From Kordiimonas aquimaris (GTDB lineage Bacteria; Pseudomonadota; Alphaproteobacteria; Sphingomonadales; Kordiimonadaceae), in assembly GCF_025574485.1 (NCBI RefSeq), contig NZ_JAOBPO010000002.1, positions 622,501-686,500 of the forward strand: a stretch of 64,000 nucleotides of DNA, given 5' to 3'. A model generated the notes under the pieces. It had not been told where the DNA came from and ran no database searches. It saw only the letters and a program-made list of their open reading frames with translations. The position numbers and the translations under genes are program-made. Of the stretch, positions 45,529 through 55,225 are shown piece by piece; position 1 is the first letter of the stretch, and every line of letters begins with the position of its first letter.

Positions 45529-46800
45529 GTGAGCTCTGCTATTTCACATTCAAATAAAACAACGCAAACTGATGGTCCATACCGTGTGATGGTAGTGGAC
45601 GATAGTGCGATTATTAGAGGCTTTCTTTGTAGGTACCTTTCGGAGGATCCTAACATTGATGTTGTAACTACTGCTAATAATGGCTCAGTAGCTTTGCGGC
45701 AGCTTGATTTGCATGATGTAGAAGTCGTGGTTCTGGATATCGAGATGCCAGTGATGGACGGCCTCACCGCATTGCCGAAGATGATGGATAAGAAGCCTGA
45801 CCTCCAAGTGGTAATGGCCTCTACATTAACACGTAAAAATGCAGAAGTTAGCTTGCGTTCATTGCAAATGGGTGCGGTTGACTATGTACCGAAGCCTGAG
45901 ACTGCGCGCTCTGTTAATGCGAATATTGATTTCCGCCGTGAGCTGGTTGAAAAGGTAAAAGCATGGGCATCGCGTCGGCGAACCAAAATAAATCGGGCTA
46001 GCCCAGCTTTAGCGGGTTCGGTTATATCCGGCTCGACGCCTGCACCGCGTGACGGGTTTGTAAAGCCTTCAAGACCTCAAGCTCCAACGGGCTTTGTTTC
46101 TGCCGCTCGCCCGAGGCCCGCGCCTGTAATATCTTCCGTTCGAGCCGCCACAGCTACAAACATAAATTCAGATGCTGCCAATGATACCAAGCTTTCTCTA
46201 CGAAAGGGTTCTTTGCGGCGTCCTAAAATATTACTTATTGGTTCTTCAACGGGTGGTCCGCAAGCACTGATGAAGTTTTTCGCTGGATTTTCAAAGCGCC
46301 CTGATGTGCCGATTTTGATAACACAACATATGCCTGCAACTTTTACTGCGATCTTGGCGGATCATTTGAAACAGGCAACGGGGTGGGATGCTGAAGAAGC
46401 AAAAGATTCTACCGCGCTAATGCCAGGCCATATTTATGTGGCACCAGGTGGTAAGCATATGGAAATCGTTGAAGAAAACGGAAAAATAATTACCAGGTTG
46501 ACAGACGATCCTCCTGAGAATTTCTGCAAACCTGCGGTTGATCCGATGTTTAGGAGCGCCGCGCGTATATACAAAGATCAGATATTAGCGGTGATGTTAA
46601 CGGGTATGGGCCATGACGGTCTTAAGGGGTCGAGAGAAATTACAAAAGAAGGAGCCACGCTTTTGGCGCAAGACGAAGAAACCAGTGTGGTTTGGGGCAT
46701 GCCAGGTGCCGTTGCGACAGCGGGTTTATGTACAGAAATATTGCCGATTACAGAACTTGGTGCTGCGGCAAGTAAACGGCTTCAGGGAGCAATGATGTGA
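45529..46800 (+). CDS. cheB: Receptor methylesterase/glutaminase CheB
   Basis: The 423-residue protein joins a receiver (VVDDSAII; Asp in VVVLDIEMPVMDG) through a long Pro/Ala/Ser-rich linker to the esterase domain. The catalytic Ser240 lies in IGSSTGGPQ, His in ITQHMPATF and Asp in LTGMGHDG. It demethylates and deamidates chemoreceptors. The GTG start follows TTAGGA. It overlaps cheR by GTGA. Confidence 0.96.
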   Translation: MSSAISHSNKTTQTDGPYRVMVVDDSAIIRGFLCRYLSEDPNIDVVTTANNGSVALRQLDLHDVEVVVLDIEMPVMDGLTALPKMMDKKPDLQVVMASTLTRKNAEVSLRSLQMGAVDYVPKPETARSVNANIDFRRELVEKVKAWASRRRTKINRASPALAGSVISGSTPAPRDGFVKPSRPQAPTGFVSAARPRPAPVISSVRAATATNINSDAANDTKLSLRKGSLRRPKILLIGSSTGGPQALMKFFAGFSKRPDVPILITQHMPATFTAILADHLKQATGWDAEEAKDSTALMPGHIYVAPGGKHMEIVEENGKIITRLTDDPPENFCKPAVDPMFRSAARIYKDQILAVMLTGMGHDGLKGSREITKEGATLLAQDEETSVVWGMPGAVATAGLCTEILPITELGAAASKRLQGAMM

Positions 46801-47642
46801 AGACCCAAGATTTTGACTTCCTAGCTGGATTATTAAAAGAACGTTCAGGCCTTATGTTGACAGCAGACAAAGTGTATCTGTTGGAAAGTCGATTAACACC
46901 GCTTGCGCGAAAGCGCGGTCTGGATACGCTGGATGCGCTTATTCAAAAGCTTCGCATTAGCCGGGATGATGTCTTGATTAAAGACGTTACGGAAGCGATG
47001 ACGACTAACGAGTCCTTTTTCTTCCGTGATAATACACCGTTTGATTTGTTTAAAAATCATGTTTTGCCGGCAATGGAAAAGGCCCGTGGGCCAAAAAGAC
47101 GATTGCGCATTTGGTGTGCAGCCGCATCAACGGGACAAGAGCCTTATTCGCTTGCTATTTTGCTGCGGGAGAACTGGGCGAAGTGGCAAGGTTGGAACAT
47201 CGAAATTATTGGCACTGATATTTGTACGCAGGTACTCGAGAAAGCTAAAGCCGGTGTATATAGCCAGTTTGAAGTACAGCGCGGTTTGCCTATTCAGATG
47301 CTCATTAAATATTTCACGCAGGACGGTGATGTTTGGCGTCTAAATGACGAAATTCGCAATATGGTTACGTATCGACCTTTCAATTTGCTGAGTAATTTTA
47401 TCGGCATGGGGTCTTTTGACGTGATCTATTGCAGAAATGTGCTGATTTATTTTGACCAAGCCACCAAGAAAGATGTGCTTGAGCGTATGCACGGCACGCT
47501 TGCTGCAGATGGTACTCTGTTTTTAGGTGCTGCCGAGACTGTGTTGGGCATTACGGACAAATTACGCCCCGTGCGTGGTCAACGCGGCATGTATGTTTCA
47601 TCAAGCGGTAATGCAGAGGAATTGATGGGACTTGGTAGTTAG
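46797..47642 (+). CDS. cheR: Chemoreceptor methyltransferase CheR
   Basis: The 281-residue protein has the N-terminal helical domain (LKERSGLMLTADKVYLLESR, with the family VTTNE-like EAMTTNESFFFRD) and the SAM-binding domain with WCAAASTGQEPYSLAI, TDICTQVL and DVIYCRNVLIYF. It methylates receptor glutamates. The GTG start overlaps the cheB stop and has GGGAG 6 bases upstream. Confidence 0.96.
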   Translation: MKTQDFDFLAGLLKERSGLMLTADKVYLLESRLTPLARKRGLDTLDALIQKLRISRDDVLIKDVTEAMTTNESFFFRDNTPFDLFKNHVLPAMEKARGPKRRLRIWCAAASTGQEPYSLAILLRENWAKWQGWNIEIIGTDICTQVLEKAKAGVYSQFEVQRGLPIQMLIKYFTQDGDVWRLNDEIRNMVTYRPFNLLSNFIGMGSFDVIYCRNVLIYFDQATKKDVLERMHGTLAADGTLFLGAAETVLGITDKLRPVRGQRGMYVSSSGNAEELMGLGS

Positions 47643-47666
47643 GTATTTCCGTGCATAGCGATAATA

Positions 47667-47695
47667 AAAAAGAGCGGTAATTTACCGCTCTTTTT
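47667..47695. terminator. Bidirectional terminator between cheR and ctrA
   Basis: The stem GAGCGGTAA/TTACCGCTC is flanked by A5 on the left and T5 on the right, so it can end transcription from both convergent genes. Confidence 0.85.
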
Positions 47696-47739
47696 GCTAG
47701 TTTTACTGAGTGTTCAACGTGGTTTTAAGCTAAGGTTTG

Positions 47740-48444
47740 TTAGCTGGCTACTTTTTGGCCCATACTGTCATCCGGACTTTGTAGGACATAACCACGACCC
47801 CAAACGGTTTCAATGTAATTATCGCCGTCAGATGCTGTTGCAAGCTTCTTGCGTAGTTTACATATAAATACGTCAATAATCTTCAACTCAGGCTCATCAA
47901 TACCGCCGTAAAGGTGGTTCAAAAACATCTCTTTGGTAAGTGTGCTGCCTTTGCGGAGCGACAGCAGTTCAAGCATGGCGTATTCTTTGCCTGTCAGGTG
48001 CACACGTTGACCATCAACTTCAACGGTTTTGGTGTCAAGATTAACAGCAAGTCTACCAGTCGTAATGATTGATTGTGAATGACCTTTTGAGCGGCGAACG
48101 ATTGCATGAATGCGGGCAACCAGTTCTTCCTTATGGAAAGGTTTGGTCAAATAATCATCTGCACCAAAACCAAGGCCTTTAACTTTGTTTTCCATCTCAT
48201 TGAGACCAGAAAGTATAAGGATTGGTGTGTTGACTTTCGCCGTGCGAAGTTTTTTCAGCACATCATAGCCATGCATATCTGGCAGGTTTAAATCCAAAAG
48301 GATGATGTCATAATCATATAGCTTCCCCAGATCCAGGCCTTCTTCACCCAGGTCAGTGCAATATGTATTAAACCCTTCCGATGTCAGCATCAGTTCGATG
48401 CTTCGACTGATCGTTGGGTCATCTTCAATTAGAAGAACGCGCAT
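47740..48444 (-). CDS. ctrA: Cell-cycle master response regulator CtrA
   Basis: The 234-residue OmpR-family regulator begins [20 protein letters not shown] and has the phospho-acceptor Asp51 in [19 protein letters not shown]; this run and the DNA-binding tail ([28 protein letters not shown]) are nearly invariant in alphaproteobacterial CtrA. It binds TTAA-type sites and controls replication, division and flagellar genes. The ATG at 48444 follows GAGGAC. The C-terminus is KVAS, not the double Ala of Caulobacter. It is divergent from fliI. Confidence 0.97.
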   Translation of the reverse strand: MRVLLIEDDPTISRSIELMLTSEGFNTYCTDLGEEGLDLGKLYDYDIILLDLNLPDMHGYDVLKKLRTAKVNTPILILSGLNEMENKVKGLGFGADDYLTKPFHKEELVARIHAIVRRSKGHSQSIITTGRLAVNLDTKTVEVDGQRVHLTGKEYAMLELLSLRKGSTLTKEMFLNHLYGGIDEPELKIIDVFICKLRKKLATASDGDNYIETVWGRGYVLQSPDDSMGQKVAS

Positions 48445-48512
48445 TGTTGGTCCTCGTATCTTTGTATCGTTAAACTGTAAAATATTACAGAATTCGGCCT
48501 TCCACAGGCTGC

Positions 48513-48517
48513 GAATC
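48513..48517. promoter_or_regulatory. GANTC (CcrM methylation) site upstream of ctrA
   Basis: GAATC sits inside the near-palindrome TGCGAATCGCA (48510-48520), about 70 bases upstream of the ctrA start. Caulobacter ctrA promoter P1 also carries a GANTC site whose methylation state gates transcription. Presence is seen; role is by analogy, and single GANTC sites are common. Confidence 0.4.
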
Positions 48518-48550
48518 GCATCAATATTCCCCCCAAGCATTATTATTATG

Positions 48551-48576
48551 CTTAACAAAAGTTAACGAAGGTTAAC
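48551..48576. promoter_or_regulatory. Triple TTAAC direct repeat between ctrA and fliI
   Basis: TTAAC occurs at 48552, 48562 and 48572, three copies at exact 10-base phase. CtrA recognises paired TTAA half-sites (usually TTAA-N7-TTAA), and OmpR-family proteins bind tandem direct repeats. Spacing here is N6, one base shorter than the consensus. It could be an autoregulatory CtrA site or control fliI. Confidence 0.45.
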
Positions 48577-48716
48577 GAAAACATCAAAAAAAATAAAATA
48601 ATCTTAAAAATAGACGCAAAGAAGCTCGTTTGGCTTTTACTTATAGTTAACGGGATCAGCTTAAAATCAATTTGACGCATGGGTAATTGTTAGCGTCGCA
48701 TGATCAGGGGTAGTTG

Positions 48717-50078
48717 GTGCAAAGCCTTATTAGAGAGATTGAGAGGATCCAAACGGAAAGCCGTTATGGACGTGTAACGGGTGTTCGTGGTTTGCTCGTG
48801 GAGCTGGCCGGCATTGGGCAATATATCTCGGTTGGTTCACGCCTTGAGGTGGAAACACGGGACCGCAGAAGTGTTCCGATAGAAATTATAGGCTTTCGTG
48901 AACAAACCGCACTTGCCATGCCTTTCGGTGCTGTTGAAGGTATTGGTGTAGGGTGCAGGGCGGTACTTAAACAATCAGAACCAGTTATATTTCCCTCAAA
49001 TGCTTGGCTTGGCCGCGTTGTTAATGCATTTGGTGAACCAATTGATGGCAAAGGGCCAATTGGTGATGGACCCCAACCATGTCTGTTGCGCTCGCCGCCA
49101 CCTGCCGCTCACAGCCGTCAGCGTGTAGGCGAGAAAGTGGACTTAGGCGTACGTGCGCTCAATTCGTTTGTCACATGTTGCCGCGGCCAACGTATGGGTA
49201 TCTTTTCTGGCTCAGGAGTTGGTAAGTCAGTTCTTTTGTCCATGATCGCACGGCATTCTGAATCAGATATCAGCGTTATTGGCCTCATCGGAGAAAGAGG
49301 GCGGGAGGTTCAGGAATTTATAGAGGATGATTTGGGCCCGGATGGATTGGCACGCTCTGTCGTCGTGGTTGCAACATCTGACGAGTCAGCACTTATGCGC
49401 CGACAAGCTGCCTACTTGACGCTTACACTATCGGAATATTTCCGTGACACAGGCGCAGAAGTTATGTGCCTGATGGATAGCGTCACGCGGTTTGCGATGG
49501 CGCAGCGTGAAATTGGCCTTGCCGGCGGTGAACCACCGACCAGTAAAGGCTATACACCAACAGTGTTTACGGAGTTGCCCAAATTGCTTGAGCGTGCTGG
49601 TCCTGGGCCGCGCGGTGTTGGCAATATTACAGGGCTCTTTACCGTTCTTGTTGAAGGCGATGACCACAACGAACCTGTGGCGGATGCGGTGCGCGGTATT
49701 CTGGACGGTCATATTGTGATGGAAAGATCAATTGCGGAACGTGGCCGTTATCCTGCGATTAATGTACTTAAGTCTATTTCGCGCACGATGCCACGTTGTA
49801 ATGACGATAGAGAAAATCTGCTCGTGCGTGAAGCAAAGCGCTTTATGTCAACGTATGCTGATATGGAAGAAATGATCCGTCTGGGGGCTTACCGCATGGG
49901 TAGCAACCCAGATGTTGATGCTGCTATTCAATATAACCCGCATTTGGAAGAGTATTTAGGGCAATGGAAAGATGATCCGACGTCAATGCATGAGGGCTAT
50001 GAACGTTTGCAAAGTATTCTACAAGCAGGACCTGCCGCCGCTGTGCTTGATCAATACCTGAAACAAGAGGCAAATTGA
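48717..50078 (+). CDS. fliI: Flagellar export ATPase FliI
   Basis: The 453-residue protein is an F1-beta-like type III secretion ATPase: Walker [12 protein letters not shown] with Lys170, the [10 protein letters not shown] loop, Walker [16 protein letters not shown] and the YPAINVL motif. It energises flagellar protein export with FliH and FliJ. The GTG at 48717 has AGGGG 7 bases upstream; a TTG lies one codon earlier. It starts a fliI-fliJ pair divergent from ctrA. Confidence 0.96.
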   Translation: MQSLIREIERIQTESRYGRVTGVRGLLVELAGIGQYISVGSRLEVETRDRRSVPIEIIGFREQTALAMPFGAVEGIGVGCRAVLKQSEPVIFPSNAWLGRVVNAFGEPIDGKGPIGDGPQPCLLRSPPPAAHSRQRVGEKVDLGVRALNSFVTCCRGQRMGIFSGSGVGKSVLLSMIARHSESDISVIGLIGERGREVQEFIEDDLGPDGLARSVVVVATSDESALMRRQAAYLTLTLSEYFRDTGAEVMCLMDSVTRFAMAQREIGLAGGEPPTSKGYTPTVFTELPKLLERAGPGPRGVGNITGLFTVLVEGDDHNEPVADAVRGILDGHIVMERSIAERGRYPAINVLKSISRTMPRCNDDRENLLVREAKRFMSTYADMEEMIRLGAYRMGSNPDVDAAIQYNPHLEEYLGQWKDDPTSMHEGYERLQSILQAGPAAAVLDQYLKQEAN

Positions 50079-50116
50079 ATGCTACCCATTGAACAGGCAG
50101 TTAGGACATTCTCCCT

Positions 50117-50542
50117 ATGACTAAGCTGGACGGCATTATCCGTTTGAAGAAGTGGGAGCTAGATGAAGAAAGACGTGCTCTTGCAGGCTTGCTGGATGAA
50201 CGGAAGCGCGTGGAAGATTCAATTGAATTTTTGGAGCAGGAAATGCTTCAGCAAAAACAACTCCGAGAAAGTGAAATTGCTTCAGTAACACTTGGCGCTT
50301 ACATAGAAGGTGCGCGCAAGAAAAAAGCGTGGCTTTTGGAGGCTATGCGCTTGAAGGATGAGGAAATCACTGAGAAGCAAGATATTGTTTCGCAAGCATT
50401 TCGTGAATTGAAAACATATGAAATTGCTGACGAAAATCAAAAAAATCGGACACGGGAAGCTTTAGAGAAAAAAGAGCAGAAAGAGCTCGATGAACAAGCA
50501 CTGCGTGCCTATGAAAAAACGATGAGCGAGAACGTATTTTAA
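50117..50542 (+). CDS. fliJ: Flagellar export protein FliJ
   Basis: A 141-residue, entirely helical, strongly charged coiled-coil protein (KLDGIIRLKKWELDEERRAL onward). Its size, composition and place directly after fliI identify FliJ, the stalk-like activator of the FliI ATPase. It has no other recognisable motif. The ribosome-binding site is poor, so translation may depend on fliI. Confidence 0.85.
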   Translation: MTKLDGIIRLKKWELDEERRALAGLLDERKRVEDSIEFLEQEMLQQKQLRESEIASVTLGAYIEGARKKKAWLLEAMRLKDEEITEKQDIVSQAFRELKTYEIADENQKNRTREALEKKEQKELDEQALRAYEKTMSENVF

Positions 50543-50596
50543 CGTTAGCTAATATTTATACGCAAGGCATGCAAGCCGGCGATAGTGGAGAAGACT

Positions 50597-51988
50597 GTGA
50601 CAATACAACAAGATATGATGAATGCGTTCACGCTTGAACAGTTGCAGGAATTTGACCGCCAGCATCATGTGCATCCATTTACTGACCCTGAAACACTGAA
50701 GCAAGCACCGCCATTTCTCATTGATTCAGCGGAAGGCTGTTATGTTAGTGGCCAAAATATCAAATTGCTTGATGCAATGGCAGGGCTTGGTTGTGTCAAT
50801 ATTGGGTATGGCCGTAAAGAGCTTGCTGAAGTCGCTTCTCATGTGATGAACAAACTCTCCTACTACCACAGTTTCTCTGCTGTTTCGAACCCATATGCTG
50901 CAGCACTCTCAGCCAAGATTGCTGATATTGCTCCTGAAGGTATGAATAAGATTTTCATTTCCAATTCGGGTTCTGAGGCAGTGGAAACCGCACTGAAACT
51001 TGTATCGTTATATTGGCAGCGCAAAGGGCAACCTAACCGGCAGACAATAATAACGCGAGATTATGCCTATCACGGCAGTACAATTGCTACCGCTGCGCTG
51101 AACGGTAACAAAGAAATGGGCTCACAGTTTGGGTATGGTAGCAATGATCATATTGTCCATGCCAAGGCGCCTTATTGGTACCGCGAGGGCGGTGACATGA
51201 GCCCCGATGAGTTTGGCGTTGCTGCTGCGCAGTCTGTCGAGCAGTGCATACTGGATGCTGGCCCAGAAAATGTGGCGGCTTTCATTGGTGAACCAGTTCA
51301 AGGCACTATGGGTATTATTGTGCCACCTCAGTCATATTGGCCAGAGGTTGAGCGCATTTGTCGCAAATATGATGTTCTTATAATTGCTGATGAAGTAGTC
51401 AGTGGATTTGGTCGTACTGGCAAATGGTTTGGGCAGGAAGCATTTGGCTTTACTGCTGACATTATGACGCTCGCCAAAGGTCTGTCGTCGTCTTATGTGC
51501 CCGTATCAGCCACGGTTGTTTCAGATGATGTTGCCTCGATTATTGAAGACGGCTCCGGCCTGTTACAACATGGCTTTACCACATCAGGGCATCCAGTGAC
51601 ATGTGCGGTGGCGCTTAAGAATCTCCAACTTATCGAGCATGAAGGTATGGTAGAGGCTATCGCGGTGGAGAAAGGTCCGTATTTAGCGGATCGATTAAAT
51701 GTTGCCCTTGGTGACCACCCACTTGTTGGTGAAATTCGCACAAGTGGCCTTATGGTCGGTATCGAGCTTACTAAAAACAAGGCAACGCGGGAGCAGTACC
51801 CTCTTGAGCTAGGTATATGTAATCACGTAAGTCAAAGCGCCTTGATGCGTGGTTTGATCGTGCGCGCTACAGGTAATGTTGTTGTACTTTGTCCGCCGTT
51901 TGTAATCTCCAACGCAGAAATCGACTTTGTTGCTAGCATTCTTCTTGAAGCATGTAACGAGGTTTACGCCGCTATTCAGCAAGTGTAA
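50597..51988 (+). CDS. Class III (omega) aminotransferase
   Basis: The 463-residue PLP enzyme has the class III signatures: LDAMAGLGCVNIGYG near the start, SNSGSEAVETALKL, the Asp in IADEVVSGFGRTG and the Schiff-base Lys294 in TLAKGLSSSYVP. It resembles putrescine/beta-alanine/pyruvate-type transaminases acting on omega-amino groups; the substrate is not decided. The GTG at 50597 has GGAG 6 bases upstream; another GTG lies 12 bases earlier. It follows fliJ by 54 bases but is unlikely to be flagellar. Confidence 0.9.
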   Translation: MTIQQDMMNAFTLEQLQEFDRQHHVHPFTDPETLKQAPPFLIDSAEGCYVSGQNIKLLDAMAGLGCVNIGYGRKELAEVASHVMNKLSYYHSFSAVSNPYAAALSAKIADIAPEGMNKIFISNSGSEAVETALKLVSLYWQRKGQPNRQTIITRDYAYHGSTIATAALNGNKEMGSQFGYGSNDHIVHAKAPYWYREGGDMSPDEFGVAAAQSVEQCILDAGPENVAAFIGEPVQGTMGIIVPPQSYWPEVERICRKYDVLIIADEVVSGFGRTGKWFGQEAFGFTADIMTLAKGLSSSYVPVSATVVSDDVASIIEDGSGLLQHGFTTSGHPVTCAVALKNLQLIEHEGMVEAIAVEKGPYLADRLNVALGDHPLVGEIRTSGLMVGIELTKNKATREQYPLELGICNHVSQSALMRGLIVRATGNVVVLCPPFVISNAEIDFVASILLEACNEVYAAIQQV

Positions 51989-51999
51989 GGTAACGAAAA

Positions 52000-52908
52000 T
52001 TACGCAGCTTTATTAGATGCATTTGTGGTCGTTTTTGTTGCTTTCAAGCGAACCATCAAGCCATTGCCTATCATGATTAAGGCTAATCCGACCACCGCGG
52101 TTAAATCCCATGTAAATCCTTCATAAAATGTAGAAATGGTTAGTGCAACAAGCGGGGTCATAACTGCAATGTAGCCTGCACGTGCAACGCCAATTTTACT
52201 AATGAGCCATAAGTAAAGCGTGAAGGCGACTACTGTGCCAAACGATGCCAAGTATATGAGAGCGATGACATAAGGTGGGTTTGCATCAAACAATATAGGC
52301 TCGCCTGACACTATTGCGATCATCAGGTTAAAGGCGCTGCTATATAGAAGGGCGAGCGCGGTAAAAGGTAAAACGTCAAAGCTCTTGGCAGTGTCTGAAG
52401 CTGGTATGGTGTTGCCGATAGAAGCCGTTAACGTAGCAAGTAGGCACAAGCCAAGGCCCAAGGCTGTCTCGTCACTTAGAGAGAAACTTGTCATTTCATG
52501 ACTAAAGATAAGCGCCAAGCCGATAACACCAATTAAAGCAGCAAGTAAAACAGGCAGCTGTATCGGCGCTTTCAAGAACAAGCGGGAAGTGAATATGTTC
52601 ATGAGTGACAATGTAGAAAAAGCCACAGCAACCAAGCCGGATGTCAAATACTCGGTTCCAGCGTAAACAAAGAGATAATTAAGACCAAATAACAGCGCAC
52701 CGGTTCCCAGCGCGGCAACATGTCCTTTTGCGTCAAATCTTATCGAGTATCCTTTGATCAGGCACCAGCCAATTAGTAAAACGGCTGCCAGACCAAACCG
52801 GTAAAACAATGACCATTCTTTTGCCACAACACCCAGCTGAAATTCAATTCCATACCATGTTGAGCCCCAAATGAGCACGCAGGCAGCGAAGGCAACAAAT
52901 ACAGCCAT
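52000..52908 (-). CDS. EamA/DMT-family transporter
   Basis: The 302-residue protein has ten hydrophobic segments in two EamA repeats, the first starting FAACVLIWGSTWYGIEF and the second near ASIGNTIPASDTA. RhaT/YdcZ-like DMT carriers of this size export amino acids or metabolites. It is convergent with the aminotransferase, 11 bases apart, so a functional link is possible but unproven. Confidence 0.88.
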   Translation of the reverse strand: MAVFVAFAACVLIWGSTWYGIEFQLGVVAKEWSLFYRFGLAAVLLIGWCLIKGYSIRFDAKGHVAALGTGALLFGLNYLFVYAGTEYLTSGLVAVAFSTLSLMNIFTSRLFLKAPIQLPVLLAALIGVIGLALIFSHEMTSFSLSDETALGLGLCLLATLTASIGNTIPASDTAKSFDVLPFTALALLYSSAFNLMIAIVSGEPILFDANPPYVIALIYLASFGTVVAFTLYLWLISKIGVARAGYIAVMTPLVALTISTFYEGFTWDLTAVVGLALIMIGNGLMVRLKATKTTTNASNKAA

Positions 52909-53015
52909 CTAGATTATCCGATCTATGAGGTGTGAGACTAGTAAGTTGCTGTGCACATTCGTTAGATGATGCCTTAAGTGCAAGCACTTTTTTCTTCTGA
53001 GGTGTTTCAGAAAAA

Positions 53016-55196
53016 TTAACCTACTAATTGTTTCTCGATGATGTCTTGGGCGTCTATGTCGAATGGGTATTGTTCTTCAAAAGAAAGCGCACCTGTATAT
53101 CCGTTTACGGCAACCGATACGTCAAACATCTTTCTTAATTCATTTTGAAGAGCCGCATCAAAACTAGTTTTACTGCGTACTGTAAGATCAAATTGCTTCT
53201 GTTTTATCTGTCCATCTAGTTGAATGTCGCCAAGTACAGAGAACTGCACTTGCAAAACAAAACGTTTATTATCGTCTTGTTCGTTGTTTTCGCCGCTTGA
53301 TGTTTGATTCTTATCGTCTGGGTTAAGTTCCGCATGTTGTTGGACTAATAAAGCTGCCAAAGGAACATCAGTACTTCGCGTATCAACAGGTATCATAATA
53401 GCGCGCCATTCACCTGACCGGTCGTTGGCCATGTTGCCCATTTGTCTGATATCTGAAGTAAGTTGTTTTAACAGTGCGGGCGTTGTTGTTTGAAGTGTAT
53501 TTTCGACTTGTCGGCCAATCCATGCATTTGCTCCAGACCGTCCGGCAGCCGCCAGTAAAAACAGTAAACTGTTTGTCAGTTTACCACCACCTTGTGCCGT
53601 TTTCTCCTGCAAGGCAGTTATCGCTGCGGGATTGTTGCTTGCTGCGATAGCAACAGCTGCTTCTTGCAGAGCAGGCCAATTTGTTAATATGCCGGTAGAT
53701 GCCGCTGATGTTTGTTGCGCATCGATGCGAGTTGAAACCTCAGGTGTTGATGTTGTGGGCAATTGAGTGCTGGCTGATGCCTGCAAAGTGGCCTCGCTTG
53801 GCCAGCGAATTTCAATTGTATCGCCAACAGCAGGGCGTTGACTTGACGGGATCGTCAATGAAACATCTCCGGCAGTTGTTAACAAACGGATATCTGTCTT
53901 GGGGCCATCTGGGCTCAGGAACGCAGCTTGTGTTTGAACTGTATTAATTGTTGCGGTTTGCACAGTATTTGCCTGAGAAGAAGTGTTCTCGGGTTTCACA
54001 AAGGATACGGACACTTTCTGTGGATATGAACCATCCTCAGATGAAATCAATAACGCAGAAAAAGTGGGCGGCACATGTGAAACTGTGTTGGCGGCAACGG
54101 TGGTTGCTGAAGATGCTGTGGCCGTTTTTTGAAGCGCCACATCAAGCCTAACTATCTCACCGGTAAGTTTGGTAACCTGATCACTGGGTGCGATATATGT
54201 GCCGCGATCGGTCTCTACAACAGAAAGTGCAGCCGAATTATCAAAAGCAGTGAGAAGGTTGCCACCGGTTCCCAATAAAACAGCATGTGCTGCAGATAGA
54301 GGTGATACTTGTGAAACTGTCGCTATTTTTGCAGGTGAGACCTGACTAATGGCAGGGTCCAGTACCTGAATAATAGCCTGTGCTCCGTCAGATGATATTG
54401 CTGCGATAGCGGGTCCAATACCTGGACCTGTAGCCGCTTGCGGGTTTGTCGCCGAGCTTATTTGACTGGGTGTTCTGTCACGCTGTAATGGCTCTGTAAC
54501 GTCATTTGTCTGCCCACTTTGTTGGGCATTCAGCAGGTTTGCTGAGCTGGTGGGGTGTAAATTTTTTTCGGCAGGTACGTTGAGACCTGACTGTGTCGAG
54601 CTTGATGTCAGTGCATTTTCATTTAGCAATAATGAACGTGTTTCAGGAATGATGGTTTCGGTTCTAACGGGGCTGGAAAGTGGTGCGCGATATGGATGAT
54701 TGGTCGGCGTTTCCAACGGTTTGGTTGCATTCTGTTGTTGAGATTGTTGCGGGATGTGAATCTCAGTAATTATTAATGCTAGCTGTGTAGGCGGCGTAAC
54801 TACATAGTTATTACGCTGTGTAAGGTCTGCTGTAATCGTTTTACCAGTTTCGGTAATCTTAAGTACGACTGTATCATCTGGCTGCAAGCCTGCGTCAGGG
54901 CGCAGCGCAAAAGTCGCAGTTTCGGTTACGATAACTGGCCTGCCTTCAGCATCAATGGCGTTTACTGTTTCACGCAGTTCTTGACCAATTCGTACTTGAG
55001 CTGCTGACGCAGATATGGAAACCGCTGGATCTCTGGATCGTGGTACTGCATTTTCTTTAGAGCTCGTGTCTGTTTGTTGCCGATTTTGTGTATTACCTGC
55101 ATTATTCGGGTCTTTGGCAACTTGTGACGTTTTGCCCGAACTTTGCACAGAACGATCGATTGTTTTAGGGGCAGGGGGGCCGGTTACATCACTCAA
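53016..55196 (-). CDS. Large FliK-like hook-length control candidate
   Basis: The 726-residue product is mostly low-complexity and rich in Gln, Thr, Ser, Ala and Asn (about 1-480). The C-terminal 150 residues are folded-looking, with RFVLQVQFSVLGDIQLDGQI and FDLTVRSKTSFDAALQNELR, which resembles the Flg_hook/FliK C-terminal pattern. A long disordered ruler followed by a compact switch domain is the FliK architecture. It is the last gene of the minus-strand flagellar series, 29 bases after flhG. The assignment rests on context and a weak motif. Confidence 0.55.
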   Translation of the reverse strand: MSDVTGPPAPKTIDRSVQSSGKTSQVAKDPNNAGNTQNRQQTDTSSKENAVPRSRDPAVSISASAAQVRIGQELRETVNAIDAEGRPVIVTETATFALRPDAGLQPDDTVVLKITETGKTITADLTQRNNYVVTPPTQLALIITEIHIPQQSQQQNATKPLETPTNHPYRAPLSSPVRTETIIPETRSLLLNENALTSSSTQSGLNVPAEKNLHPTSSANLLNAQQSGQTNDVTEPLQRDRTPSQISSATNPQAATGPGIGPAIAAISSDGAQAIIQVLDPAISQVSPAKIATVSQVSPLSAAHAVLLGTGGNLLTAFDNSAALSVVETDRGTYIAPSDQVTKLTGEIVRLDVALQKTATASSATTVAANTVSHVPPTFSALLISSEDGSYPQKVSVSFVKPENTSSQANTVQTATINTVQTQAAFLSPDGPKTDIRLLTTAGDVSLTIPSSQRPAVGDTIEIRWPSEATLQASASTQLPTTSTPEVSTRIDAQQTSAASTGILTNWPALQEAAVAIAASNNPAAITALQEKTAQGGGKLTNSLLFLLAAAGRSGANAWIGRQVENTLQTTTPALLKQLTSDIRQMGNMANDRSGEWRAIMIPVDTRSTDVPLAALLVQQHAELNPDDKNQTSSGENNEQDDNKRFVLQVQFSVLGDIQLDGQIKQKQFDLTVRSKTSFDAALQNELRKMFDVSVAVNGYTGALSFEEQYPFDIDAQDIIEKQLVG

Positions 55197-55225
55197 AGCG
55201 GCCTCCTTTCTCTATAGCATAGACC

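Noticed and set aside
48552-48576. Canonical TTAA-N7-TTAA CtrA box
   Set aside because: Spacing is N6, not N7, so I reported it only as a variant repeat rather than as a CtrA box.
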